64,000 nucleotides of DNA from Cryobacterium arcticum (lineage in GTDB: Bacteria; Actinomycetota; Actinomycetes; Actinomycetales; Microbacteriaceae). Of the stretch, positions 45,559 to 53,894 are shown in pieces. A program made the translations under genes and the position numbers. Positions within the stretch are counted from its first letter, which is position 1; every line of letters starts with the position of its first letter. The notes under the pieces are model-generated. The model did no database searches. It saw only the letters and a program-made list of their open reading frames with translations, and was not told where the DNA came from. The stretch lies in assembly GCF_001679725.1 (NCBI RefSeq), contig NZ_CP016282.1, positions 1,922,001-1,986,000 of the forward strand. The letters are read 5' to 3'.

Positions 45559-46524
45559 TCAGTCGACGCCGAGGATGTCCACGACGAAGACCAGCGTGGA
45601 GCCGGCCGGGATGGACCCGGAGGCCTGGTCGCCGTAGCCCTGGTCGGGCGGGATCACGGCGATGATCTGGGACCCGACGGTCTGGCCGATGAGGGCCTTG
45701 GCGAATCCGGGAATCACGCCGCCTTCGGTGGTGGAGCCGTCTGCGGCGACGAACGCGGCCGGGGAACCCTTCGCCCAGCTGGAGTCGAAGACCTCCTTGG
45801 TGTCCCACAGCACGCCGGTGTAGTTGACCGTGACGGTGGAACCGTCGGTGACCTCTTCGCCGTCGCCCTTCTTGAGTACGGCGACCTTGAGGTCGGTGGG
45901 CGGTTCGGCCGACGGGATGGTGATTCCGGGGGTGCCGTCCTCGGCCAGGACCACGGCGGGGAGTCCGGCGACCGGCAGCTGGTCGGCGCCGTCGGCGCGG
46001 GTGAGGTATCCCTTGACCACGTCGAGGACGAACACGAGCGAGTCGTCGGGGCCGACGCCGATGTCGGCGTTACCGCCGTTGGGACCGAAGGTGTCTGCCG
46101 CGGACGCGACCACGGCGATGCGGGAGCCGACCTCGGCGCAGAGCAGCCCGTCCGTGAGACCCGGGAGGGTCTGGTCGTTGAGGACGAAGCTGGCCATGCT
46201 GGTGCCGTCGTAGCTGCTCTGTTCGATGGCCTCGCCCGTGGTGGCGTTGAAGACGCTCAGGTCCACCTGCACCTTCTGCCCCTTGACCAGCGGTGCGCCG
46301 TCGCCCTCGATGATCTCGCTGCGCTGGGTGGTGTCGGTCTTGAGCGGGGTGGGGAAGTCGACCGTGGGCGCTGAGCCGAAGTCGCCCGTCACCGAGACCA
46401 GCTTGGACGCGTCACCCGACGACACCGGCGCCGTGCAGTCGGCCGAGGCGGACCCGGGGCTGCAGGCGGTCAGGGTCGCGAGCACCAGGCCGGCGGTTGC
46501 GATGAGTGCGGGAACTTTACGCAC
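45559..46524 (-). CDS. FKBP-type peptidyl-prolyl isomerase lipoprotein, tandem domains
   Basis: An extracytoplasmic protein-folding enzyme of 321 residues. The signal peptide ends in a lipobox LTAC, with Cys21 or so as the lipid-modified residue. Two FKBP-like domains follow. The first (about 85-195) keeps the fold pattern (VKGQKVQVDLSVFNATTGE, GLTDGLLCAEVGSRI) but has lost many active-site residues. The second (about 225-321) is canonical: VTVNYTGVLWDTKEVFDSSW, VIPGFAKALIGQTVGSQ, and a VFVVDILGVD end. GAGG precedes the GTG. In other actinobacteria the gene sits between pafA and pafB; here pafA is missing. Confidence 0.92.
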   Translation of the reverse strand: MRKVPALIATAGLVLATLTACSPGSASADCTAPVSSGDASKLVSVTGDFGSAPTVDFPTPLKTDTTQRSEIIEGDGAPLVKGQKVQVDLSVFNATTGEAIEQSSYDGTSMASFVLNDQTLPGLTDGLLCAEVGSRIAVVASAADTFGPNGGNADIGVGPDDSLVFVLDVVKGYLTRADGADQLPVAGLPAVVLAEDGTPGITIPSAEPPTDLKVAVLKKGDGEEVTDGSTVTVNYTGVLWDTKEVFDSSWAKGSPAAFVAADGSTTEGGVIPGFAKALIGQTVGSQIIAVIPPDQGYGDQASGSIPAGSTLVFVVDILGVD

Positions 46525-46624
46525 GGGTCCTCATTTCGATACAGGCGGCAGCGCAATGCTGACGAATGACTTGCGGGAAAGTTCTGGCGGAAACCGCTGG
46601 TGCGGGCGGCGGGCCGAACCTATC

Positions 46625-47626
46625 CTAACCGGCGTCGAGGTCCCGAGCCTTGGAGAGCGCTGCGCCGTTCTCGGCTGTGCGGTTGCGCTTGCGCATGACC
46701 TTGGCGCTGACGGACCGTTCGCCCAGGGCGCCGGGGGTCCACAGCTCGACATCGGCGTCGCTGAAGTCGGTCTTCGACGGGCGGCGCTTGAGCTCGGGCA
46801 GGATCGTGTCCGGCGCGAGCCGGCGGGCGGTGATGAGGAAGCCGGTGTGGCCGATCATCCGGTGGTCCGGGCGCACGGCGAGGCCCTCGACGTGCCAGCC
46901 GCGCACCATCGTCTCGTGCGAGTCCGGGTTGGTGTAATTGCCGGTGGCGCGGATGGCCTCGGCCACGCGGGACAGCTGGGTCACCGTGGCGACGTAGCAG
47001 AGCAGCACTCCCCCGGGCTTGAGGGCGTCGGAGACGACGTCGATGCACTCCCACGGCGCGAGCATGTCCAGGACCACGCGGTCGACGGACTGCGCAGGCA
47101 TGGTCTCCGGCAGGGTGTCGCTCAGGTCGCCCAGGGTGATGGACCAGTTCTGCGGGTCGTGGCCGAGGAAGGTCGCGACGTTGGCGCGGGCCACGTCGGA
47201 GAACTCCTCGCGACGTTCGAAGGAGGCCAGCGTGCCGGCCGGGCCGATGGCCCGCAGCAGCCACAGCGACAGCGCGCCCGAGCCGACTCCGGCTTCGACC
47301 ACGGTCGCCCCGGGGAAGATGTCCGCCTGCGCCAGGATCTGCGCGGCGTCCTTGGGGTAGATGATGGCCGCGCCGCGCGGCATGCTCATCACGAAGTCGA
47401 TCAGCAGCGGGCGCAGCGCCAGGTGTTCGACGCCGACGTTGTTGGTCACCACGGAGGCGTCGGGTCGGCCGATGATGTCGTTGTGCTCGAGGATGCCCCG
47501 GTGGGTGTGGAAGGTCTTGCCCGGTTCGAGCGTGATGGTGTTCAGCTTGCCCTTTGGACCGGTCAGCTGCACTCTGTCGCCGGCGCGGAACGGTCCGCTG
47601 TTCTGGATGACCTGGTTGTCGCTCAT
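46625..47626 (-). CDS. trmI: tRNA (adenine-58-N1)-methyltransferase TrmI
   Basis: SAM-dependent enzyme that makes m1A58 in the T-loop of tRNAs, 333 residues. The N-terminal beta domain includes RAGDRVQLTGPKGKLNTITL. The Rossmann domain has the SAM motif VVEAGVGSGALSLWLLRAIG (about 125-144), and VVLDMLAPWECI supplies the DxxxPW motif. In proteasome-bearing actinobacteria this gene lies just upstream of arc/mpa. The start overlaps the HAD gene stop by ATGA. Confidence 0.93.
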   Translation of the reverse strand: MSDNQVIQNSGPFRAGDRVQLTGPKGKLNTITLEPGKTFHTHRGILEHNDIIGRPDASVVTNNVGVEHLALRPLLIDFVMSMPRGAAIIYPKDAAQILAQADIFPGATVVEAGVGSGALSLWLLRAIGPAGTLASFERREEFSDVARANVATFLGHDPQNWSITLGDLSDTLPETMPAQSVDRVVLDMLAPWECIDVVSDALKPGGVLLCYVATVTQLSRVAEAIRATGNYTNPDSHETMVRGWHVEGLAVRPDHRMIGHTGFLITARRLAPDTILPELKRRPSKTDFSDADVELWTPGALGERSVSAKVMRKRNRTAENGAALSKARDLDAG

Positions 47627-48351
47627 GCGGGTGTCGCGTCCTCGATGTAGGTGGTGCCGGAAAGAAGTGTGGAGCGCCGTGACCGGTACAGAGCCGTGAC
47701 CGAGGTCACGGAGCTTCCCGCCAGGGTCTCCCAGAGTGTGTAGTGCTCGCTGTGCTCGAGCGGGACCATGTGGGGCACGCCGATGACGACGGCGCCGGAG
47801 GCGACGGCGGACGCGACGCCGGGAATCGAGTCTTCGATGGCGACGCAGTGGGCCGCGTCAACTCCCAGGACGGCCGCCGCGGTGAGGTACGCCTCTGGGT
47901 GCGGCTTGCTCTGCTGCACCATGTCGCCCGACACGATGGTGGTGAACGCGTCAAAGCCGACGATCCCGGCGATCTGGCGCGCCATCCGCTGTTCGGACAT
48001 CGTCACCAGGGCCATCGGCACGCCCGCACCGTGCAGGTCGGAGAGCAGCTCATGCGCGCCGGGGCGCCACGGGATGCCGGCCGAGGCCAGCTGCTCCTGC
48101 ACCCGGGTGGTGAGCACATCGACGATGGCCTCTGCGCTCAGGTTCACGCCGCGGTTCTGCAGGATCGCCGCCGAGCCGAGCAGTCCGGAGCCGACGAGCA
48201 GCATCGCGTCGCTGTGGGTCCAGACCCCGCCGAACGACTCCACGAGTTCGTGTTCGGCCCGCATCCAGTACGGTTCGGTGTCGACCAGGGTGCCGTCCAT
48301 ATCCCAGAGCACGGCTGCGGGTGGGGCTGAGTGTGTAGCGTTCGATGTCAC
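47623..48351 (-). CDS. HAD superfamily hydrolase (phosphoglucomutase-like subfamily)
   Basis: A 242-residue phosphatase or mutase. Nucleophile motif VLWDMDGTLVDTEPYW is near residue 14, motif II is VTMSEQR, motif III includes SKPHPEAYL, and motif IV is VAIEDSIPGVASAVASG. The helical cap sits between motifs I and II. The substrate is unknown. GTG 48351 is chosen because a TAAACT box ends 8 bases upstream; an in-frame ATG at 48420 would overlap the divergent gene's promoter. It is translationally coupled to trmI. Confidence 0.88.
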   Translation of the reverse strand: MTSNATHSAPPAAVLWDMDGTLVDTEPYWMRAEHELVESFGGVWTHSDAMLLVGSGLLGSAAILQNRGVNLSAEAIVDVLTTRVQEQLASAGIPWRPGAHELLSDLHGAGVPMALVTMSEQRMARQIAGIVGFDAFTTIVSGDMVQQSKPHPEAYLTAAAVLGVDAAHCVAIEDSIPGVASAVASGAVVIGVPHMVPLEHSEHYTLWETLAGSSVTSVTALYRSRRSTLLSGTTYIEDATPA

Positions 48352-48433
48352 GGGGTTCAAGTTTAGGGGGCACGGCCTATCCTTGAAGAAGGTCGCCCGG
48401 TCGCGGCGGCCGGAATACACGAGGTTTCACAGA

Positions 48434-49378
48434 GTGACAGACGGCAATGGGTTCCTCAGCGGGCGACTCCTGGTAGTCGCCTTCGAAGGTTGGAACGATG
48501 CGGGCGAAGCCGCAACGGGCGCCGTGCGCACGCTGAAAGAGCTCCTCGACGTCGAAGAGGTCACGAGCATCGACCCCGAGATCTACTTCGACTACCAGTT
48601 CAACCGCCCCACCATCTCGACCGACGAGGACGGCCGCCGGGTCATCGAATGGCCCAGTGCCGTCATGTACGGTCCGGCCGTGCCGGGCAGCAGCGGCGTT
48701 CCGCTGGCCGAAGACGCCCAGCTGCGGGTGAGCGGCACCAACGCGGGCAACATCTACCTGTTGATCGGCACCGAGCCCTCGCGCAGTTGGAAGGGCTTCG
48801 CGGCCGAGATCCTGGATTCGGTGCTCGCCGCCGATGTCAGCGGCATCGTGTTCCTCGGCGCCATGCTGGCGGATGTGCCGCACACCCGGCCGATCTCGAT
48901 CTTCGTGTCCAGCGACAGCCCCGAGGTGCGCGCCGAACTGCAGGTGGAGCGCAGCAGCTACGAGGGGCCGGTGGGCATCCTCAGCGTTCTCGCGGCCGCG
49001 GCGGAGACGGTCGGCATCCCGAGCCTGTCCATCTGGGCGTCCGTGCCGCACTACGTGCACAACGCCCCGTCGCCCAAGGCCATGCTGGCGCTCATCGACA
49101 AGCTCGAGGAGATCATCGATGTGGTCATTCCGCGCGGCGACCTGGTCACGGACGCCTCGGAGTGGGAGACCGGCATCGACGCCCTCGCCGCGGAGGACGA
49201 GGAGATGGCCGCGTACATCGGCCAGCTCGAGCAGGCCAGGGACACCGTCGACTCGCCGGAGGCGAGCGGCGAGGCCATCGCCCAGGAGTTCGAGAAGTAC
49301 CTGCGCAAGCGCGGCGACGGTCGGGACGGCCGCGCCGACGGGCGCCAGGGGCCCGGCCCGGAGCCTCGCCAGCCCTAG
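48434..49378 (+). CDS. PAC2 family protein (second copy)
   Basis: A 314-residue PAC2-fold protein, paralogue of the gene at 1941-2864. Family features are GRLLVVAFEGWNDAGEAATG (about 9-28), IYLLIGTEPSRSWKGFAAEI, LGAMLADVPHTRPISIFVSS and LSIWASVPHYVHNAPSP. The C-terminus is acidic, then Arg/Gly-rich. In mycobacteria a PAC2 gene lies in the same neighbourhood as mshC and the proteasome locus, which matches this position. GTG 48434 has a weak GAGG site 9 bases upstream. It is divergent to the HAD gene. Confidence 0.85.
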   Translation: MTDGNGFLSGRLLVVAFEGWNDAGEAATGAVRTLKELLDVEEVTSIDPEIYFDYQFNRPTISTDEDGRRVIEWPSAVMYGPAVPGSSGVPLAEDAQLRVSGTNAGNIYLLIGTEPSRSWKGFAAEILDSVLAADVSGIVFLGAMLADVPHTRPISIFVSSDSPEVRAELQVERSSYEGPVGILSVLAAAAETVGIPSLSIWASVPHYVHNAPSPKAMLALIDKLEEIIDVVIPRGDLVTDASEWETGIDALAAEDEEMAAYIGQLEQARDTVDSPEASGEAIAQEFEKYLRKRGDGRDGRADGRQGPGPEPRQP

Positions 49379-49387
49379 CCGGTCTCG

Positions 49388-49949
49388 CCGGCGGATGGGC
49401 GTGTGTCGTGCCCGCCTCGGTGGTCGAGCTTGTCGAGACCCGGTGACGTTCTCGCGGTCGTGACCGGCGTGCTCGCGACGGCCCGTGGGGTCTCGACAAG
49501 CTCGACCAGCGTGTGGCCTGCGTCGGCCAGCAGGCTCGCGTCGGGTAGTCGGCTCGCGTCCGGCAGTCGGGTTCCGGCGGATGCGTGTGTGTCGTGCCCG
49601 CCTCGGTGGTCGAGCTTGTCGAGACCCGGTGACGTTCTCGCGGTCGTGACCGGCGTGCTCGCGACGGCTCGTGGGGTCTCGCGGGGTCTCGACAAGCTCG
49701 ACCAGCGTGTGGCCTGCGTCGGCCAGCAGGCTCGCGTCGGGTAGTCGGCTCGCGTCCGGCAGTCGGGTTCCGGCGGATGCGTGTGTGTCGTGCCCGCCTC
49801 GGTGGTCGAGCTTGTCGAGACCCGGTGACGTGCTCGTGGTCGTGACGGCGTGCACGCGACGGCTCGTGGGGTCTCGACAAGCTCGACCAGCGTGCGGCCT
49901 GCGTCGTGTGGGTCGGCTCGCTGATCTCGACAGGCTCGCTCAGCGTGTC
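49388..49949. repeat. Intergenic tandem array carrying paired inverted repeats
   Basis: The 578-base gap between the second PAC2 gene and mshC is filled by two complete units and one shortened unit. The landmark GTCGTGCCCGCCTCGG starts at 49405, 49591 and 49787, so the periods are 186 and 196 bases; the extra 10 bases are a duplication of GCGGGGTCTC in unit two. Each unit holds a 20-base arm and its perfect complement: 49421-49440 with 49489-49508, 49607-49626 with 49685-49704, and 49803-49822 with 49870-49889. The arm reads GGTCTCGACAAGCTCGACCA on one side. A degenerate half copy is at about 49924-49948. This resembles the dispersed palindromic repeats common in Microbacteriaceae chromosomes. 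Confidence 0.92.
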
Positions 49950-49956
49950 GGCCGGG

Positions 49957-51240
49957 TCAGAGCTTGACGCCGAGGAGGGCGTCGATCGCGGCGCCCACCA
50001 GGGCGGGGTCGTCGACGCCGGCCTCGATGGCCGCGTCGACGGCCTCCAGCGCGCCCCGGGTGTCGAGGTCGTTCACCAGGGCGGCACGCATCCGGTCGAC
50101 GACGTCGACGGCACTCTCCGACGCCGATTCAGCGGCCACGGCTGCGGGCACCGCGATCGGCCCGAACGCGAGCGTCCAGGCGGCCAAGCGCGCCTCGGCG
50201 GCTACCAGCTGGTCGGCGGTCCACTCCCAGTCGGTGCGGTAGTGCTGGGCCAGCAGGGCCAGCCGGATCGCACGCGGGTCGCTTCCGCCCGCGCGGAGCT
50301 TGGAGACCAGCACGAGGTTGCCCAGCGACTTGCTCATCTTCTCGCCCTGGTAGGCGACCATGCCGGTGTGGCTGTACACCTGGGCCAGCGGGTGGCCGCT
50401 CAGCGCCGCGGCGTGCCCGGCGCTCATGTCGTGGTGCGGGAAGATCAGGTCGCTGCCGCCTCCCTGGACGGTGAAGTCGGTCCCGAGCTCGGCCAGGGCG
50501 ATGACCGAACACTCGATGTGCCAGCCCGGCCGCCCGGCCCCGACGGGTGAGTCCCAGGCCGGTTCACCGGCGCGCGCTGCGCGCCAGAGCAGGGGGTCGA
50601 GCTGATCGCGCTTGCCGGCCCGGTCGGGGTCCCCGCCACGCTGGGCGAACAAGTTGAGCATGCTCGCCCGGTCGAGGTTGCTCTCATCACCGAGCGTCCA
50701 GGGGGCCTGCCGTTCGGCGGCACGGATGTCGAAGTACAGGTCGGCTCCGGGCCCGTCCGGCGTGGGCAGCGCATCGGGTGTCGGCACCCGGTAGGCCAGC
50801 GCGGATTCACGGAGCGAGTGGACGGCGGCGGAGATGTCGTCGATGACGTCGGTGACGGCCACGAAGTCGTCGGGCGGAATGATGCCCAGGGCTTCCATGT
50901 CGGCGCGGAACAGGTTGGTCTGCTCGGCGGCGAGCTCGCGCCAGTCCACGCCGGTCGCGGTGGCGCGTTCCAACAGCGGGTCGTCCACATCGGTCACGTT
51001 CTGGGCGTAGTGCACCCGGTACCCGCCGTCCCGCCAGACCCGCTGCAGGGTGTCGAAGGCCAAGTAGGTGGCCGCGTGGCCCAGGTGCGTGGCGTCGTAC
51101 GGTGTGATGCCGCAGACGTAGAGCCGGGCCACGTCGCTGGGCCGGGCTTCCACTATCGAGTCCGACGCTGTGTCGTGCAGACGCGGGGCGTCGGAGTGCC
51201 CCGGGATCGTGGGGACGACGGGGTGTGACCAGGCGCGCAT
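49957..51240 (-). CDS. mshC: L-cysteine:1D-myo-inositol 2-amino-2-deoxy-glucopyranoside ligase (mycothiol synthesis)
   Basis: ATP-dependent ligase of mycothiol synthesis, 427 residues, related to cysteinyl-tRNA synthetase. The HIGH-type motif is in CGITPYDATHLGHAATYLAF (about 43-62), whose Cys also binds zinc. HIECSVIALAELG and IFPHHDMSAGHAAAL supply the other zinc ligands. KMSKSLGNL is the KMSKS loop near residue 300. The N-terminus MRAWSHPVVP is typical of MshC and not of CysS. TAGGCT ends 6 bases before the ATG, so a leaderless mRNA is likely. It shows that the organism makes mycothiol. Confidence 0.96.
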   Translation of the reverse strand: MRAWSHPVVPTIPGHSDAPRLHDTASDSIVEARPSDVARLYVCGITPYDATHLGHAATYLAFDTLQRVWRDGGYRVHYAQNVTDVDDPLLERATATGVDWRELAAEQTNLFRADMEALGIIPPDDFVAVTDVIDDISAAVHSLRESALAYRVPTPDALPTPDGPGADLYFDIRAAERQAPWTLGDESNLDRASMLNLFAQRGGDPDRAGKRDQLDPLLWRAARAGEPAWDSPVGAGRPGWHIECSVIALAELGTDFTVQGGGSDLIFPHHDMSAGHAAALSGHPLAQVYSHTGMVAYQGEKMSKSLGNLVLVSKLRAGGSDPRAIRLALLAQHYRTDWEWTADQLVAAEARLAAWTLAFGPIAVPAAVAAESASESAVDVVDRMRAALVNDLDTRGALEAVDAAIEAGVDDPALVGAAIDALLGVKL

Positions 51241-51253
51241 ATGACCAGCCTAA

Positions 51254-52108
51254 CTAGGCGGTGATGGTGTTCGTGCCGAGCAGGATCATCACGACGATGC
51301 CCAGCGCGATGCGGTAGACCACGAACGGCAGGAAGCTGCGCTTGGAGATGTAGTTCATGAAGAAACCGATGACGAACAGGGCCACCACGAAGGCCACAAC
51401 GGTGGCGACGAGGGTTTCCCACGGGCCGAACAGCTCGGGCGTGCAGGTGGCCGCCGCGGTGACGCAGGGCTCCTTGATCGACTTGTAGACCTGGTAGAAG
51501 CCGCTGCCGAGCACCGCGGGGATCGCGAGCAGGAAGGCGTAGCGGGCCGCGGCGGCGCGCTCGTAGCCGAGGAACAGGCCGGCGGTGATGGTGCCGCCCG
51601 AACGGGAGACGCCCGGGATCAGGGCCAGCGCCTGGGCGAAGCCGAAGATGATGCCGTGGCCCACGGTGAGGTCGCCGAGGCGGCGGCGCTTGGCGCCGAC
51701 GTAGTCGGCGACGCCGAGCAGGACACCGAAGGCGATGAGCATGATCGCGGTGACCCAGAGGTTGCGCAGGCTCGTCTCGATCTGGTCCTGGAACAGCAGG
51801 CCGAGCACGACGATGGGCAGGGTGCCGAGGATGATCAGCCAGCCCATCCGGGCATCCGCATCGCTCCTGGGGACCTTGCCGACCAGCGACTTGGCCCACT
51901 GGCCGATGATGCGCACGATGTCGCGCCAGAAGAAGATCACCACGGCCGCCTCTGTGCCGATCTGGGTGATGGCCGTGAAGCGTGCCCCGGGGTCCTCGCC
52001 GGTGCCGAGGAACTGGCCCACGATGCTGATGTGCGCGCTGGAGGAGACCGGCAGGAATTCGGTCAGCCCCTGGACCAAGCCGAGGATGACAGCGTTGATG
52101 AAGTCCAC
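51254..52108 (-). CDS. uppP: Undecaprenyl-diphosphatase
   Basis: Membrane enzyme (BacA family) that recycles undecaprenyl diphosphate to the monophosphate carrier for peptidoglycan synthesis, 284 residues with eight or so helices. The active-site motifs are [13 protein letters not shown] (about 15-27) and the second [14 protein letters not shown] (about 165-178) with its catalytic Arg. GTG 52108 has AAAGAG 6 bases upstream. It precedes mshC on the same strand with 13 bases between. Confidence 0.95.
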   Translation of the reverse strand: MDFINAVILGLVQGLTEFLPVSSSAHISIVGQFLGTGEDPGARFTAITQIGTEAAVVIFFWRDIVRIIGQWAKSLVGKVPRSDADARMGWLIILGTLPIVVLGLLFQDQIETSLRNLWVTAIMLIAFGVLLGVADYVGAKRRRLGDLTVGHGIIFGFAQALALIPGVSRSGGTITAGLFLGYERAAAARYAFLLAIPAVLGSGFYQVYKSIKEPCVTAAATCTPELFGPWETLVATVVAFVVALFVIGFFMNYISKRSFLPFVVYRIALGIVVMILLGTNTITA

Positions 52109-52157
52109 GTATTACTCTTTCGCTCGTGCTGATGCTGGCCGGTAGCGCGGCAGTGGG

Positions 52158-53483
52158 CTAGTACGTCGACAGCAGATCGGTCAAAACCGTTCTGCCAAAC
52201 ACTAATGCGTCCAGCGGCACGCGCTCATCAACGCCGTGGAACATCGCCGGAAAATCCAAATCCGCCGGGAGCTTGAGCGGCGCGAAGCCGTATCCTTTGA
52301 TGCCCAACATGCTCAGGGCCTTGTTGTCCGTCCCCGCCGGCAGCAGATACGGCAGCACGGGGGCGCCGGGGTCGTGGGTGCCGAGCGTCTGCACGATCTT
52401 GTCGATGAGCGGGCCGGAGAAGTCGGTCTCGAGGCCCACGTCGCGGTGGATGGTGACGATCTCGATGTCGGGCCCGACGAGGTCCGCGAGTTCGGCCAGA
52501 ACCGCGTCCTCCTCCCCCGGCAGGGCGCGGATGTCGATGAGCGCCTCCGCGCGGTCGGGGATCACATTGTGCTTGTAACCGGCCTGAAGAACCGTGGGAT
52601 TGGTCGTGGTGCGCAGGCTCGCCTGGATGAAACCGGAGGCGGTCCCGGTGGCCAGGGCGAGTTGGTCCGGCCCGGTGGTTTGCGGGTCGACGCCGAGGAT
52701 GCGGGCGATCTCGCCGAGCAGCTGCCGGGTCGTGTCGGTCAACCGGATCGGCCAGTCCCGGCGGCCCACCTTCGCCACGGCTTCGGCCAGACGCGTGATG
52801 GCGTTGTCGTGGATGAGGCGAGATCCGTGCGCCGCCGGACCATGCGCGATCAGCTTGATCCAGATGAGAGCTTTCTCACCCGTCTGCAGCAGGTAGGCGC
52901 GTTGGCCGCCGAGGGTGATGGAATACCCGCCGACCTCGCTGATGGCTTCGGTCGCTCCCGCGAAGAGCTCCGGGCGGGTGTCCACGAGGTGGTGCGAGCC
53001 CAGCACCCCGCCGGCCTCCTCATCGGCGAAGAACGCGATGACGAGGTCGCGCTCCGGCGCACCACCGTCAGCGAGCACATCCTGCAGTGAGGCCAGGATC
53101 ATCGCGTCCATGTTCTTCATGTCCACGGCGCCACGACCCCAAAGCATGCCGTCCCTGATCTCGCCGCCGAACGGGTCCACCGACCAGTTCGCCGGGTCGG
53201 CGGGTACCACGTCGAGGTGGCCGTGCACCACGAGGGCGCTCTTGGACCGGTCCCGCCCGGGCACGCGGGCGACAACGCTCGTGCGACCGGGGTCCGAGTC
53301 GATCAGCTCAGGGGTCAGGCCCAGGTCCCGCAGCTTCTCGGCCACGTATTCCGCCGCATCCGTTTCACCGTTCGACCGGCCCTCGCCGTAATTCGTGGTG
53401 TCGAACCGGATCAGGTCGCGGGCGATCTCGGCGGTCAGGTCGAGCGATTCGGCCGACCCGGGCGTGCTGGCGGATGCTGTCAT
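52158..53483 (-). CDS. M20 family metallopeptidase
   Basis: A zinc peptidase or amidohydrolase of 441 residues. LVVHGHLDVVPADPANW provides the first His and Asp, LWGRGAVDMKNMDAM the bridging Asp, and FFADEEAGGVLGSHH the catalytic Glu pair. ALIDIRALPGEED lies in the dimerisation domain and a late His ligand appears in the C-terminal FAPLKLP/HGVDERVPL segment. It belongs to the ArgE/DapE/CPG2-like branch. ATG 53483 is preceded by a TAGCGT box 7 bases upstream. The next gene, uppP, starts about 50 bases beyond its stop. The specific substrate is not known. Confidence 0.88.
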   Translation of the reverse strand: MTASASTPGSAESLDLTAEIARDLIRFDTTNYGEGRSNGETDAAEYVAEKLRDLGLTPELIDSDPGRTSVVARVPGRDRSKSALVVHGHLDVVPADPANWSVDPFGGEIRDGMLWGRGAVDMKNMDAMILASLQDVLADGGAPERDLVIAFFADEEAGGVLGSHHLVDTRPELFAGATEAISEVGGYSITLGGQRAYLLQTGEKALIWIKLIAHGPAAHGSRLIHDNAITRLAEAVAKVGRRDWPIRLTDTTRQLLGEIARILGVDPQTTGPDQLALATGTASGFIQASLRTTTNPTVLQAGYKHNVIPDRAEALIDIRALPGEEDAVLAELADLVGPDIEIVTIHRDVGLETDFSGPLIDKIVQTLGTHDPGAPVLPYLLPAGTDNKALSMLGIKGYGFAPLKLPADLDFPAMFHGVDERVPLDALVFGRTVLTDLLSTY

Positions 53484-53673
53484 GCAGTTCACGCTACCGG
53501 GCCGGGGGCCGCCCTCGCCCAGGTTGGCCGTGCGACCAGGTTGCCGCCACGCGGTGTGACTCTCATTCCGTGCTCGTCGGAGGGGCAGTGGAGCGCTGTG
53601 GTGTCCGGAAGCGGTTTGGATCCGTGCTAAGTTATTCCCCGGCAGCAAAACATAACTGCGGCCAAAACATCCA

Positions 53674-53758
53674 GTCCGGGTGGCGGAAATGGCAGACGCG
53701 CTAGCTTGAGGTGCTAGTGCCCGTATAGGGCGTGGGGGTTCAAGTCCCCCCTCGGACA
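53674..53758 (+). tRNA. tRNA-Leu (anticodon GAG)
   Basis: An 85-base tRNA. The acceptor stem is GTCCGGG at the 5' end with CTCGGAC at the 3' end (one G-U pair) and discriminator A. The anticodon stem-loop CTAGC-TTGAGGT-GCTAG gives anticodon GAG. A long variable arm (class II) and a GTTCAAGTC T-loop are present. CCA is not encoded. The 190-base gap upstream holds an AT-rich promoter area near 53625-53640. Confidence 0.96.
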
Positions 53759-53810
53759 CGGAGATTGTTGCTCGCGCAACGATCAACGAGAACTGGTTGA
53801 GACAGTTCAC

Positions 53811-53834
53811 GGGCCGGATCTCAGGATCCGGCCC
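53811..53834. terminator. Hairpin between tRNA-Leu and the LacI-type gene
   Basis: GGGCCGGATC (53811-53820), loop TCAG, and GATCCGGCCC (53825-53834). Flanking GAGACAG and CTGTCTC can extend the stem with an internal bulge. It is shared by convergent transcripts. Confidence 0.8.
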
Positions 53835-53894
53835 TGTCTCGTTTAACGAGCGATTCTGCCGCCTCGATTTTGCCGCCTCGATTCGACCGTGTTG

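Noticed and set aside
47768..48433. N-terminal extension of the second PAC2 protein
   Set aside because: The frame stays open upstream, but this part is antisense to the HAD phosphatase gene. PAC2 homology begins just after the GTG at 48434.
49388..49949. CRISPR array or repeat-encoded protein
   Set aside because: The units are 186-196 bases with inverted arms, not short repeats with unique spacers, and no cas gene is near. Open frames across the units occur on both strands only because the period is divisible by three; none has a start site or recognisable domain.
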